DNA of 64,000 nt from Daphnia pulex (Eukaryota; Arthropoda; Branchiopoda; Diplostraca; Daphniidae), in NCBI RefSeq assembly GCF_021134715.1, contig NC_060023.1:2046001-2110000 (forward strand), written 5' to 3'. Position 1 is the stretch's first letter. Each line of letters begins with the position of its first letter. Below the pieces are notes generated by a model. It was not told where the DNA came from and searched no databases. It saw only the letters and a program-made list of their open reading frames with translations. The translations under genes and the position numbers were made by a program. Below are positions 16,131 through 29,353 of the stretch, piece after piece.

Positions 16131-19100
16131 AAATAGAAAAAATAAAATTTCAAAAAGATTCAATGTTTCGGTGAAAAACAAACAAGAAACGCAGATCCCC
16201 CTCATTGGCCAATCGTCAATTCATTGTCTCTTTTTTAAAAAATAATAATAATAATTGATTAATTATTTTTTTTTTGTCTTAATTCCTTTCTCTCATTTGA
16301 AATACCTCCCCATCCCTTTTTTACCCACCTTCCCTTGGTATTGTTTGTTTCTCCCTTTGATTGTTTTCCTCCCAAATTTTTTTTTTAATGCAAAGAAATT
16401 CTTTGGTTTAACACAGGCAAAAAACAAAACAAAAACAAAAGTGACAGTGAGAGAAAAAGTGAAACATCCCAATTTTGTTCCCTCCCCAACTCCTGTTTTT
16501 CATCCTTTTACCTCTCTCATAGTATTTGATCGTGTTGAATAAAATGATTTGGCTGTCATCAACCAAAAGCAGCCAAGAAAAAACAAAAACGCAAAAAGAA
16601 AATGTCAAACTGGTGTCGCGTGGAAAAACTCTTCGGCACATCTCGTCCGGCGGCGTGTGTGTGTGTACGTCTGTTGTCGCCTTTTCCTCTTCCATCCCTT
16701 ATTTTTTTTCTTCTTCTTCTTCCCCACTCCTGAAAATGACACGCAAAGAGCATCGATGAAGGGCGTCCTGTGAAAGCGACTCGTTCTGATTGAACCTGGA
16801 ACTTTGCCTTCGTGCGTCACGGAACGAAAACATTTGCCAAAGTCCATAATCCGTAAACTTTTCCTGGATCCAGGAAGAAGAAGAAGAAGAAGAAAAATCT
16901 CTTCTAGGAAGTGATAGTAGTAGTAGTCCTACTACTCTTACTCTACTACGAGAGGTCAAGTCTGGCGGAATAGAAATGGAGGCAAAAGTTTTCGTTTTGG
17001 ACGCGGAGAAAAGAGATTGTATTGAAATGGCCCGTTTTTGAATAACTTGAGAGCACAGGAGAAGAAGAATATATCTATCGCCTCGCTTGGTGATGTTCAC
17101 AGCTCGTATTCCGCCGGCCATCCATTTGGGCAGGGGGCAATGGTGAGTCTCCAGCTGAGCGAATATTGACACGATCCATCGTAGTATAGATGGAATTGGT
17201 AGTATGTATTTTTTTTTTCTTCTAACTTCCTTCGTAGTAAACACCGTCGTAGTAGTAGTAGTAGTATTGGTTGTAGTAGAGACGTAGTAGTAGTCGTCTG
17301 AACGCCAAAAGTGTTGTCCAATTTGTTATCCGTGTTTTGTGTTTTGTTTTGTGTCTCTTTAGGGAGATGGCAGTTTGGTTCCATTTTTCTTTTGCTGCCG
17401 AGTTTTCATCCGTCGGTGTCGTTGCCAACACGGATGTGCATCCACTCTTGGCCCAAATCGGATGGCGTCAGTTTGATTCCACTTTTTTTCTAACTTCCGT
17501 CTTTTTCGCACCAATTTTTGGATGGAAGTTCCTTTTTTTTCCGTGCAAGTGCGGAAAAACACAGACTCGCTTAACTTTTTGATCCGGGCCCGCCGCAACA
17601 AAAATTGGGGAGTTTCCCCAGCAACAATTTGAAGAGAAGAAAAAAAAGTGGAGCTGTTCAATCTTTTCACTTTTTGGCAGCAATGGCGAAACCGATAAGG
17701 CGACGAAAGATTAGGCTAAAGAAGATGCCGCCAGCAGCAGCAGCAGCAGCCGACAAGATTTCCTCAAACTCAATTAGCTCCAGTGGGTATGATCTTATTT
17801 AATTCCTTTTTTTGTTTTTTTATTGCCATGGTTTATTTTTGTTGGGTTTCCTCGTTGACGGACGAAACAAAAAACTTTTTTAGTTTTTATTTTATTTTGT
17901 GTGTCGCGGATATTAAAAAAAAAGAAAAAGTTGATACTTTGTTTTTTCAAATGATTTATGCAGAAAAACGGGATAAAAGGAGAAGCTTCGATCGCTTGTG
18001 CCAGACAAACAGATCGGCGCTGAAAAACTTTGGACGAAAAGAAAAAGTGTGTGTCGATCGTCGTCCGATGATTCATCGTCTTAAACTCCAAATATTGTAT
18101 AGTAGAGTACGTATATACCCCTTTTTTTCTTTATTATTATTCTCATCATCATCGTCGTCCTCGGGTTTTGTTTCTTTTCCACGAGAAGTTCAATCGATCT
18201 TGTTGATCTTTTAGTCCACCAAGTGTCGACATTTTCTCTCTCTCTCTCGAGATGTTTCAACCAAAAGTTTGGAGGGCAAATGTTGAAAATTCTCATCCGG
18301 TTGCGCCCAGCACCAACCGCGACCAGTAGAGAGCGTATTTATTTTATTGCGGAGTCTGCCGTGTTGTTCAAATATTCATTCATGACCTAGAAGATTGTTT
18401 CTTTTAGAACTCTCGACGAATGATTTGGTTCTGAAATGGGAAAACAGAACATTTTCTGGTAGTCCATTAATGAAATGATTCAACTTTTTTTTTGCGACTG
18501 ATTTCCCTTTTAAATATTTACGGACAGACTTGTGCGTGTTCCTTTTTTTTTGTTTCTTGGTATTGGGGTATTTTTATCGGTCGATCGGGAATAAATATAT
18601 CCCCGGGAGTATATTAACTAGACGCGAAGGGATCGAACGTTTGCGATCGACCGGCTTCTCCCAGTTATTTATGCAATGGACGGACGACGACTGTCTGTGC
18701 TGAAACTTTCAATATTTTATTTTATTCGAATAAGGATAGCCGAATAATTGCGATAGTATTATTTGTCTACTTGGAAATAATCTTGGAAGAAAAATCTTAA
18801 ACTGAACTGGCTGGTTTTTTTTTTGTATAAACAAGACACATTTCCCATTATCCCGATGTCGACCGCTCGGGAATATCCCTTACAAACCGAGAGAGTTCCG
18901 TTCCGGTTCGACTTCCGGATAGTGTGTTTGTTCTTGTTTGGGTGCGTGAACACTCGCCATCCGAAGATCAAAACGTTTTTCTCTTTTTTATGTACACATT
19001 GGGGTGAGTGACGTCAATTTGCTTTGTGTTTCTCTATTCCCTTTTTTGACTTTGATATCGAGTCGACTAACTAACCCGAACCGAACACGATTGTCGAATG

Positions 19101-19800
19101 TTTTCTCAGCGGGTTGTGTATCGTAATAACGGTGTTTGATTGTTGAAAACGGCCGTGTGTGTGTTTTAAAAGGCTATCAATAGCTGCCGACTGTTGTTTA
19201 GTAGTCGTTCTTTTTATTTTTGAATCTACCGCCGATCGATCTTTATACACATCTGGTTGTTTGTTGGAATCCAGTTCAGACTCGACTAGAATCAAAAGAT
19301 ATTTTTGATGTTAAAAAAATGTCTTAAATAATAAATAATACGAGGGCGCGAAGATTTGAATTCCTCTGGGCTCGACCGGAGACTTCAATCGATTAAAATT
19401 CTATTAAAAAAACATCTAATCATAATTTTCACCTTTTTTTTTTCTTCTTTTCGGTCTTCTGGCGCGGCCGGAACGCGATTTTTCTTCCCTGGATCCCCCC
19501 TCTTCAGAAACTGTTGAGAATAAAGAGGGTGGCATCTAGAAAGAAGAAGGGAAGGAGGGATGAGGTGGTTTATTGAGAGATAAAGACGGGCCGGAGAGTT
19601 TTTCTTCTTCTTCTTTGGGTGGTACAAGAAGAAGTTTCTTTTTTGGCTCTGGGTCTCTATTGTATTACACGGAAGAGAGCTTAGAGCGAAAATGCTGGGC
19701 TACAACAGTCCAGGGAGGGTGAGAGTCTCGTATAGTTCCAGGGAGATGTATATATGCATGTCTATATCTATCTATCTCTTTCTATCCATCTAATATAAAA
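16131..19800. other. ZFR 3' UTR and long low-complexity intergenic DNA
   Basis: AATAAA-type signals occur just after the ZFR stop (about 16138) and near 16536. Beyond that the sequence is dominated by T-runs, GAA/TTC runs and TAG/CTA triplet repeats (about 16915-16950 and 17230-17300). A small open frame at 17683-17797 (Arg/Lys-rich start, then polyalanine, with a GT donor after it) could be a first coding exon, but no partner exon was found. Confidence 0.5.
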
Positions 19801-19807
19801 GAAGAGG

Positions 19808-20405
19808 GTGGTTTTATAAGCGGGCGGCCCGTCGACAATTTTCTTTTCTCAAGATAACCCCCTCCTCTTACTAACCCCCCACCACCACCCACCGTCCACC
19901 CCACACCGTGCCCACCGAAAAGTCACAAAGTCCTGCCCACTTTTCCATCACAAAAACCGGATACGAGGCACGACGCAAGCGCATACGAAGCTCAGCTACT
20001 ACAAAGTTCCACTACTACCGTGTCAGCTCCTCATACGACTCGCCAGAGTCAGTCAGACTACTGTCAACCCCCCCCCGCCCGATCCGTGCTGCTCCCCCCT
20101 TCTGTGTGTTTGAAGAAGATCAAACAAACAAAACCAAAAAATCTTGTAACCGAATCCAATTTGTATTTTCCCGCATCTTTTTATCGTGCAGACGTCCACC
20201 ACCTTTTTTCGGGCCGCAGTCGCATCCGCCGCAGAGGTTTGAATCGATCGGTTAAAGTGATGTAACAAGAAGAAAAATTAACAATTATTTGAATCGCCCG
20301 CCGAGAAAAAAGAAACAAAACAAAAACACTCTATAAAACCAACCAACCGTGTCGTCTTCTAGTGAATGTAGTTTGCATCTGGGCCCCTCAATCATCCATC
20401 AAAAG
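19808..20405 (+). promoter_or_regulatory. Candidate noggin promoter and 5' UTR exon
   Basis: TTTATAAG at about 19811 is followed by a GC-rich stretch and, downstream, by AGTCAGTCAG initiator-like words. A good donor (AAAAG|GTAATT) lies at 20405/20406. The first coding exon of noggin begins directly after an acceptor-like TTGGCAG at 23332. A 5' UTR exon spliced over 20406-23332 is therefore plausible but inferred; RNA data would be needed. Confidence 0.3.
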
Positions 20406-23332
20406 GTAATTATGATTTCTTTTGATTTTATTAGTGTCTGGCTATTAGTAGAACATTTAGTGGAGACATTTGTGTCCGTGTCAGCCCACCTCCCTCCTCC
20501 TCCTCCTTTTTCTTTTTATGTCAAAGGAAAAAGAAAAAAAATGTTTGAAACCAACACCTTTTCGGAGATCAGCATCCCAAGTGTCCCATCATTTATTGGA
20601 GGGGAGAACGTGTGAAAACTGTGACGAACGTGTCAACCTTTTTATTTTTTCTTTTTCTTTTCCCCAAAAATACTTCTCACCTTCGCTTTTTCACCATTTC
20701 AATAAGAGAAGAGCGACTCTCTCTATACGGGGCTAATTGTATTGTTGTTGAATGTGTGGCATTCCTCTCTCTCTCTACGCCGCTCTCTCTCTCTAGAATT
20801 CCTATTGTGCGCTATGGAATGACACCCTTTTTCGGGGGGTCCTTCGAAACATATTTTTCAATAGACACGGAAGAAGGAAAGAAGAAGAAAAAGGGTGGCG
20901 GTGCTGCTGTGAAGGAATTTTTTTTAACTTTTTCTTTTTTTTCCAAGGGATTTGACTTTGGGAAATGGATCACTTCCTCTTCTTTCTTTTCGGGATCCCA
21001 ACACTATTTTTTTTTAGTGGGAGCGTATCGGTCCCCACAGCACGTTTCACAATAAGCACATTTTTGGTTTTGTTTGGTCGAGACAGCCAAGCTCTCTGAT
21101 ACAAACAATAACACAAGTCGTGGCAGATATTTTATTTCCCCCTTTTTTTGTGTTTGTGTGTGTGTCCACCCTTCGATGAAGAGAGTAGCGGACTCCTTGT
21201 TGGTCATTTTTCCACACAAACGGGCTGGATCGATTGGCAGAAGAGAGGGAGAGAAAAGAGAAAACCCAAAGTCTTTCAGTCATCCCCCTAGCAGTAGTAG
21301 TAGTCGTCGTAGTATATATCTATTTCCTCCTGCTCGATATTGTCTACATCTAGACTTGTGTTATATTGATAAAAGCTTTTTTCTCCTTCTCTCTCCCCCT
21401 CGCTCTCAACTTCTGTTTGTCCTATTAATCCGCCAGGGTCCGAAACTCCCCCCTCTCTCTTACTCAACTATATATATCATCCATTTAGAAGATGAGAAAG
21501 ATCCTGGGTCACCCCCGACAGCGCTCCTAACACATAAAAGAAGGAAAAACGTGTCAAACTGTATGCGTGTGCAAGAGAGAGAGGCCCCCCACCAACTGGT
21601 ATTGAGACATCAGGGATAAAGATTTAGCGAGTTAGATCATCTTCCTTTTTTTTGATGATGTTGTTATTGTGTATATGTGCGGCCCCCCAGAAATATTCTT
21701 CCATACAAAAATGGAAAAAAGAAAAGGAAAAACCGTGGAGGGATCAGGAGCTTTGCTCACTTGCGGAGGGGAGTCTTGTTTGGTTGTCCGTCTCATCGAT
21801 CATCATCTCGATTGCATACGAAGTAAAAACAAGAATCCCCCCCCCCCCCCATATTCCTCCCCAGAAGAAAAAAAAAGAAAGGAGGAGAGAGAGAAAGATG
21901 CGCATCTATCGCTAAAAGTGATCCCAAATGATGAGTTATAGATGCACTCTATTACATAGCGACGAACGGGAACGATGATTATTTATTTGTTTTGTATTAG
22001 GAGAAAGAGAGAAAGAAGGAACACAAACAGAAAAAAGGGACAACAAAATAGAAAACGACGACGAAGACGACTTACTACTCCGGCGCAATCCAAATGATGT
22101 AAAGAGGAAAGTGGGATCTTCCCTCCTTTCACTATAAATATAAAGCCTCCCCCCCCCCCCGAAGCTATATAGCCGTTTAAAAGGATTCTCTTTTTTAAAA
22201 AAATATTTTGCGATGAAACAAGGAGCTCCTCTTTTTGTCTTTTTTGGTTCGATGCTAATCCACACGACGCCCCACTTTTTTCTTGTCCTATCCGCCACAA
22301 ACACTCAGACATGGACTGGATGAGGGCCGCGCATATAGAAGGAAGAAGAAGAAAAAAAGGAGGGATGATGCTCCTGATGATGCCTAGGGGCTCTTTATAG
22401 TGCATAACATTGGAGTAGGAGCAGACTTTTGTGTGTGTGTGTGTGTCCAGGGGTCGGATAGGAGCTCCTCCCAAGGATTGTCCTCTCTTTTACATCAGGT
22501 CACCGACATGTTGTAGGATCTCCATCTCATTTCCTGAAACATACAAGGAGCTTGATATAAGGAGCCGAATTGTGTTTTTTCCCCCTTCCCTTTCTCAGGA
22601 GCCTTGGAGAAAGAAAAAAGGAGAGAGGAGCCAATCTATATCGATGGTCGTATCCATTTTTCATGTGAGGAGGGATAGTAACACTACCCCCCTTTTTCCA
22701 AAAAAATAGGAGGCTAGACTAGGAGCAACAACATCAAGAGACCGAAAAGAAGGAGATGCAGGAAGTCAAAAAAAGAGGGAGGAGATATGGCAGAAGAGGG
22801 TGGTCTCTCTCCTTCTTTTCTCTTCGACATCGGCGATGAGCTCCTTCCTGATTGAATCCTATTTATATATTTATACTACACACACAAGAATCTATAACGT
22901 AGACTCGGCTCCTATTGTTGTGTGTTCCAAAAGAAGAAAAACCCAGCGCTCGCTCCGGGGTCCGCCGGAACACGATCCGGAAATGGGGAAACGAAAAACC
23001 TCCTTTTCTTCCTCTTCTTCTTCTCCTTCTTATTCTTAGTTTGTAGATAAGGAAATTTCCTTTTAACCCAAAAGATATCAAATCAAATGAGATCGTCACA
23101 GCGGAATAATTCCGCTTTTCCTTGTGTGTGTGTGTCATTTGATTTTTGAATTGCTAATCGAATCACGTTGTTTGTTTATTATTTCGAGAAAAAAGAATGA
23201 TGAAACATTGTCTGGTGATGGTCCGTCTGACGATGTGACAATGAAAAATCGGGACCTGATCAGCCGGGCAAGGAAGGGGGGAAGACATTGATAATTGATT
23301 ATTGATTTCGTGTTGATGGTTTCGATTGGCAG
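20406..23332. other. Low-complexity DNA, probably a 5' UTR intron of noggin
   Basis: Purine/pyrimidine-biased with CT repeats (about 20765-20800), poly-C tracts (about 21838 and 22149) and GT repeats (about 22430). From about 22.2 kb rightward the words AGGAGC/GCTCCT are strikingly frequent. No coding feature seen. Confidence 0.4.
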
Positions 23333-25510
23333 ATGATGAGAAGAGCAGCAGGAACTAGCGCCGTCGTTGCAGCAGCCGACCGACGTCGTCGACATGGTGG
23401 CGGCTCCTTTCCCGCTTTAATGCTGGGCATGACCGTCGTTGTCGTCGCCGCCGTTCTGGCGACATCTCCCGGCTCCTTGTTGCTACCAGGAGCCTCAGCC
23501 GCCGTCCAGACGACCGTCAAAAACGTCCAGCAACAGCAGCAGCAGCAGCAACAACTACGTGTCAAACCGCAGCCGTCGTCGTCTGTCGCTTCTTCCGGCC
23601 TTCCGGTTCCGGATCTTCTAGAATCACCCGACGCCAAATACGACCCCAAACCCAAAGATATCGACGCCGCCGCCCTCAGACTCAGACTCAAAGGTTAGTG
23701 TCTCATTTGATTGAATTAAATTTAAAAGCCAAAAAACCCAATTCGATCAATTCAAAGACACGGCCGTCGTCCGTCCGTCCGTCTCCTCTTCCTAGTTGCG
23801 ATCCGGTTTCGACCGACAGGGCCGATATCGAAATCGATGATTCAGCCATTTTCCGTTTAGTTTTTCTGACGTCAATCACGCACTTGGGAGGAATAGGAGC
23901 GCGGCGGACGGGTGGCCGGTTGTGTATTTTCTCACGCCAAAATGTCGTACACGTGAACACCGTCCAAGGATATCGTCGGTTGCCCTGGGTCACCGAGTCT
24001 ATAGATTTTTTCTCTTCAATTATTTGTCTCTTCTTTTTTAAATGCGCCATATCGGCGCTACATTATGCATCGCATGTAACTAGACTCGGAAAGTTGTTGT
24101 TTTTTTTAGCTGACTTGTCTATGTGGATGGATATCCATCAAATCCATGTTGTCTATTTATAGTTTTAGTATTCTTTCTTTTTTGTTTCTCCCCTACCACC
24201 GCCGCCGGTTGACAACGATGGGGCCGATTCTGGTTGGGTGGGAAAAGGCGATTATGGATGGATGGGGCGGATGGATGGATGGATGGGGTTGGCTCCTTTT
24301 TTTATCGCTTAATACTTCACTTTGCTGCCTCGTCGCTATTATGTAGATAAAAGTAGTCGAGTATAGAAGAAGAAGAAGAAGCCAGTCGTACATGGGCAAT
24401 CGAGGAGCCAATCCCGGTCCGGGAGCGGACAACAACCTCGCTCCTTGCTATATAACAGAAAGAAAAAAAGGGAAAAAGAAAAAAAGAAGAAGAACCTCTT
24501 ATAGACTTGTTTATACCAGACATATCAGAAACTATATTCGGCTGTTGCTGTGCGGAGGTGCACGCCAATGGTGGCCACAGTCTACTACTTCCGACTCGGA
24601 TACACGTAAACTGTTTGGATTCATTTTTCTGGAATGAAAACGACAACGATGATGATTAGAGGCTGGTGACGATTGGAAGGGGAAATCCCCTGAAATGTTC
24701 AAACTGGAGAGGAAATGATTTACGAGCCGAACGGGGCCTACAATGACGCTGTCGGATTACGGTCACGTTTGAAATGAAAAGGGAAAAGAAAAAAAAAAGC
24801 CCAAATTCGAATTTGATGAAATTCTAATTCCGTAATATAATAGAGACGTGAGCACGGCCAAAGAGCCCTGCATTAATGTTAATCCAACGGTCGAACTGAT
24901 CGGCACGTTTTCGACTCCCCTCGAAATTGTTTTCTAGGCCAATAAAAAAATAAGAAAATTTAGGTTTTGACTAACTTTTTATTTTTCATCTTTTTGTGTT
25001 GTTGTAGATCATTTCGACGGACGATTTATGTCGATTGGACAGCCCAAGGAAGCCATTCTGTACCCGAACGGCACGGCCGAATACCCGGTCCGCTACAACA
25101 ACAATTTGTCGCCCTCGAGGCGCAACGTCCCCGGCCGCTCAAAGTGGAACCTCGGCTCGCTGCAGCTGCCGGACGGCAGCCGAGTGCGGACGCGCCTGTC
25201 GCGCAAAGTCCGCAAGAAGTTGGAGAAATTCCTCTGGCTCTACACTCAATGCCCCGTCATTTACCGGTGGAAGGATCTCGGTTCGCGCTACTGGCCCCGC
25301 TGGATCAAACAGGGACGATGCCACGCCAACCAGTCGTGCTCCTTCCCACCGGGAATGACCTGCCGCGCCTCCGAAGAGCGTGAAGTCGTCATTTTGCGCT
25401 GGCACTGCCAGTACTGGGATCCGCCCCGCTTCTGCAAATGGATCCCGCTCCATTACCCGATCGTTCGGCAGTGCACCTGCGGCTGCTCGGCCACGAAATC
25501 CATCAATTGA
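23333..25510 (+). CDS. NOG: Noggin (secreted BMP antagonist)
   Basis: Two exons, 23333-23693 and 25008-25510, join in frame (phase 1) to 287 residues. The N-terminus has basic residues and then a hydrophobic, Ala/Val-rich signal segment, followed by a polyglutamine run. The conserved clip region reads LPVPDLLESPDAKYDPK...IDAAALR, then HFDGRFMSIGQP, both close to vertebrate noggin. The C-terminal cysteine knot starts near residue 190 (CPVIYRWKDLGSRYWPRW) and ends CTCGCS. I count nine cysteines in vertebrate-like spacing (CPV; C-x(5)-C; MTC; HC; FCKW; CTCGC). Noggin binds and blocks BMP/Dpp-type ligands outside the cell. Residues IPLHYPIVRQC match the family signature. It is isolated in a large gene-poor stretch, as developmental regulators often are. 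Confidence 0.92.
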
Positions 25511-26748
25511 ATCTCCTTTTTTAACTCTCTCTCTCTCTATCTATCTCTGATTTTGAATTTCCCGCGACAACATATTTTGAAAACTCCCCTCAACGATTGG
25601 ACGCAACATTTTCTAAAAAAGAAGGAAAAAACCAAAACGAAACTTTTTATCAAATAATCAAATGCCAGCTATAATACTCATTGCACATGCACAACCCCCC
25701 CCCCCCAAGTAACAGTTGCATTCCCACTTTGACAACGTAAAAAAAAAAAAATCAATCACAACCCAAAAAAGACAACAATTGGCATTCCACAATTTCTCTC
25801 CCCTCCACCAGTCTGCTGCTGCTGCCCACCACGACAAAAAAAAAATAAAATCTAAAAAAAAAGGAAAGAACAAAATAGAAGCCCGTCCATTGAAAAAAGA
25901 AAATGTGGCTGACGTTTTGATACGCACAAAAGAAGAAAATCTTTTCGCAAATTTTTGTTCTCCCCAAACTATTATTATCCTATTATTCCCCCCTCCCCAG
26001 CCCGCTGTCAATCGAAAATTTGTAATCGAAAGCGCACACATATTTCTAACCAGTATTTTTTGGTCCCCTTTTTTCCCCTTCATCACCTTAATATTATTAT
26101 ATAACTTTTTAATTGAATTCAGTAACGATCCTATTTTGATGACAATTGATATATGATAATAGTCGGCAATAATCCACCCCCCAATATGTCTCTGTGTGTT
26201 GTGTGTGTAGCTATATATATATGATATACATATGAAAAGGAGAGAAAAGAAAAAAAAATTAGGGTTTGTGGGATTTTTCTCCCGGCCGTTTGAAACCTCC
26301 CGCCCTTTCTCTCCTCCCGCAGTATTATTTTTACACCCCCAAAAAAACAGCATTGAAAAACGCACACGCTCTAATCTTTTTTTTTTTAAACATGCTTTTA
26401 CTCGAGCTATACTATCTTTATAACGATTTTTACCGCCCCGTCAGAGCAAAATTTGAAACAAAAACAAAATTATAAAAAAAAAAATGTTCAAATCTTGTGT
26501 GCCGCATTTAAATCTCGCTGTAAATAATGAGGGGAAGAAGGGAAAAAAAATTAACATGCTCGTTACTAGACAGACACGCAACAATGTCGAGACGATATTT
26601 TGTAATCCAGCCATAGTCGTGATTTTTTTTGTATCTCCACTTGTCACAAGGGGGTAGAGGGAGGGAAGGAGATTTGGGTTTGTGGAGGCAAAGAAGAAAA
26701 AGTTAATTTTTTTTTTGTCGACAACTGTGTTAAGAGTTGACTGCGGAG
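25511..26748. other. Noggin 3' flank and intergenic low-complexity DNA
   Basis: Contains CT repeats just after the stop, a poly-C run near 25699, several A-runs and AATAAA-like words (for example about 25845), plus a TATATA/TGTG repeat near 26195-26230. No gene seen. Confidence 0.5.
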
Positions 26749-29353
26749 TCAAGCTTGCAGTTGGAGCAGCGTGTACTGAACGAGGAACTCGTCCGAGAGC
26801 GTTCGATCGAGCGTCATTTTGGCCCGGTGGTGCAAGTTACCCACCCGAGTCGGGTCGCCGCGTTCCAATTCGAATCGGATGAAGCGAAGCCAGATTTCTA
26901 TCAAAAGGCAACAAAAGAAGAAATTTTTAAAAAATTCATTGGAATGTGTGTGAAAAAATAAAAAAAAGTTGATTAAGGAAATTCGACATGTAAACGGATC
27001 TCATGTGATGGCTTTGTAACTCCATTTCCTATCCCCCACCCCCAACCCATCATTTGGAATATAACGTTTTACATGTTGTGTAAAAAGTTTTGGTCTTTGA
27101 TTTTTTACTTTAGTTTTAAAAAATGCATACCTGTATTCTTTTGGCCAAAGTACATGGCGGCTTTCTCGTAGACTTGCCGGAGAAATTCCAGGTCAGGGTG
27201 AGACTCGTTGAGCTCCACCTGAATCATTTTGTAGTGAAAGTCCAGCACGAGAGGTGGAAGCGCTGCCTGGGATTGATACAATTTTCGGGCTTCGTCTCGG
27301 CCTGTAAAGAAATAAGAAACAGAATTGTTGACACTAAAGTCATTATCGTAAAAATAATAAATGTAAACCTTTCTGAGTTGCAATCCAGTTGAGATAAAGA
27401 GGTTTGAAATGATTTCCGACCGGAGGCTCAACAGAGAGCGCTTTCTGGTAGAGGTTTTCGACTGTTTGTAGAGCCTCAGCATTATCATTGCACAAGGCTT
27501 CGTAATGTTGGATTGCCGTCTCCCAAACGGGAATCGAATCGGCTGTAGATCCCAGGGCTTTGATCGCTTCCCAGAAAAGAGCCGGAAGTTCAACAAAAAC
27601 AGCTGCTGATTTTTCATCATCACCAGCTGGAGGCAATTCGTCGGATTCTCCAGTGTCAATCTGGAAGAGAGGCTCCTCTTCCTTTTGTTCGAGCTCCGCC
27701 TTCAATGATTTCACCCACAGCGTGGCATTCTTGGGAAACTGACGCACAGCCTCAGCCAAAACCGATTTCAATTGGTAGCCGGACAAAGGATCATTCTCCA
27801 TCATGCCTATCTGTATTCCAACACAAAATTATGAATAAATTACGTAAATTTTAAATAAACAATTATTTTTTTCCGTTTTACCCAGTCAGTGAGTTGTTCG
27901 TCTGACAATTTTTCGTTCATGAGCGCACGATGACAAAGGTGATGAATTCTTTGACGGATTTTGGGTCTGATGATTTCATTCTGGAACAAGAAAAAGAGCG
28001 TGTCGACAAACAGTTGCCACATTTTCGGCGTGTCAATGCGCTCGATAGCTTCTTCGTAAGTAGAGCAACACAACCTAAATCACAATAACGAATTAGCATC
28101 TTTAACTGATGATAAACGGATATTTCACTTGACTTACTCTATCCTATCTTTCAGCTTCACATCCTTATCAGTGGACACCTTTTCGAGCGTGTTTCTGGCT
28201 ACAGTATCCCAAGTGATTTCGTCTTCGCTGTGTTCGACTTTCATATCGCTACAAAATGAAAGTGTAGAAGCTTAAAAATTTAAAGAGTAATAAATGGAAA
28301 TCAACTTACGAGAGGATCGTTTGCCGAAGTTGAAAAGTGAAATCAAAATCTTTGACCACGGCAAGGAAAGGCAGAAGGTCAGAAGCCGATTTTACAGCAT
28401 TCTTGGCGTCGTTGTAAAACAAGATAGCAAGTTGTCCCTCAAGAATGCTATTCGTCTCTTCTTCACCCTCTGGCAAATCAGCTTCACAGCTGAGGCCTAG
28501 AACTTCTCTCCTTTTCCGTAGTCGGTCTGCTTCAAGGAGTTCGAGACGAAAAGCCTGTCACAAAAGTATTTAGAATTTTATTATTAGGGAACGTATATGA
28601 ACATGTTACCTCCGTGTACAACTGGATGCTTTCAGGATGAAATCTCAACGCTCTCAAAAGCAAACCTCGGCCGTTTGCGGCAGAGCCATTATCTTCAAAC
28701 TCCCATTTGGCAGCCATAATCCACAGTGAGGGGTCATTGCTTTTCATGGCAAGCAGCCTGACAAATATTCTGGTTATGCTGCTATTCCATTTCTTTATTG
28801 GACAAAAGAATAATAATTATGGTGATTCAGTTATAATGAAAATGTGTAAAGCTTATTTACCATCCGCTTGCAAAACTCAATGTGAGATAACCAAATTTTC
28901 AAATCAGTCGGGAAACGAGCTGTAGCATACATAAACATTTTGTTTATCCTGTTGGCAATGGCATAATCAATCTCTGGTTTCTTGAACTGGTAACCAATTT
29001 TCTGGAAGTAAACATAATTGTTTTAGTGTCTTGTGACAACTTTACTGTTTAAACTATACTGCCATACATTTCGTCTTATTCTGACTAGTGTCAGTAAATT
29101 GATTTCATACTGTATGTATTTGAGAAAATCTTCCTTCATTTTAGTATGTTTCTGGAGCTTATATTCAAAATCTCGACGCTTTTTCACTATCGCTCTAAAA
29201 TTTAAATGGTTTTAGTAATTAGCATCAACACGTAATAATCACAAACTTCTTTCTGTCATACTTAATTTCTTGATCGTTGAATAATTCCACTCTCTGCATC
29301 TGCTCCAGCTCTGGGAGCATTTCCTCAAGTCTTAAATCCACAAATTCCGCCAT
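26749..29353 (-). CDS. UTP6: U3 snoRNA-associated protein 6 homologue (UTP6), SSU processome HAT-repeat protein
   Basis: Ten exons join in frame to 617 residues (human about 597): 29262-29353, 29068-29194, 28861-29001, 28610-28792, 28310-28554, 28138-28248, 27882-28074, 27369-27810, 27131-27301 and 26749-26897. The N-terminus MAEFVDLRLEEMLPELEQMQ, then FEYKLQKHTKMKEDFLKYIQ, matches the Utp6 N-terminal domain. It is followed by half-a-TPR repeats such as SLWIMAAKWEFED and LWVKSLKAELEQ. The last exon (EIWLRFIRFELERGD... HRAKMTL) is the conserved C-terminal HAT repeat. Utp6 acts in the nucleolus in the UtpB part of the 90S pre-ribosome, needed for 18S rRNA processing. In exon 4 the acceptor at 28793 is required to add KWNSSITRIFVRL and keep frame. 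Confidence 0.92.

Noticed and set aside
21838-22160. Poly-C runs as possible functional i-motif/G4 elements
   Set aside because: Isolated homopolymers in a generally low-complexity stretch; no ordered multi-tract pattern seen.
26737-26961. Plus-strand frame that looked like a fragment of a UBX-domain protein
   Set aside because: The opposite strand of the same DNA reads as the last UTP6 exon, with correct phase, acceptor and stop. The plus-strand resemblance is a shadow.
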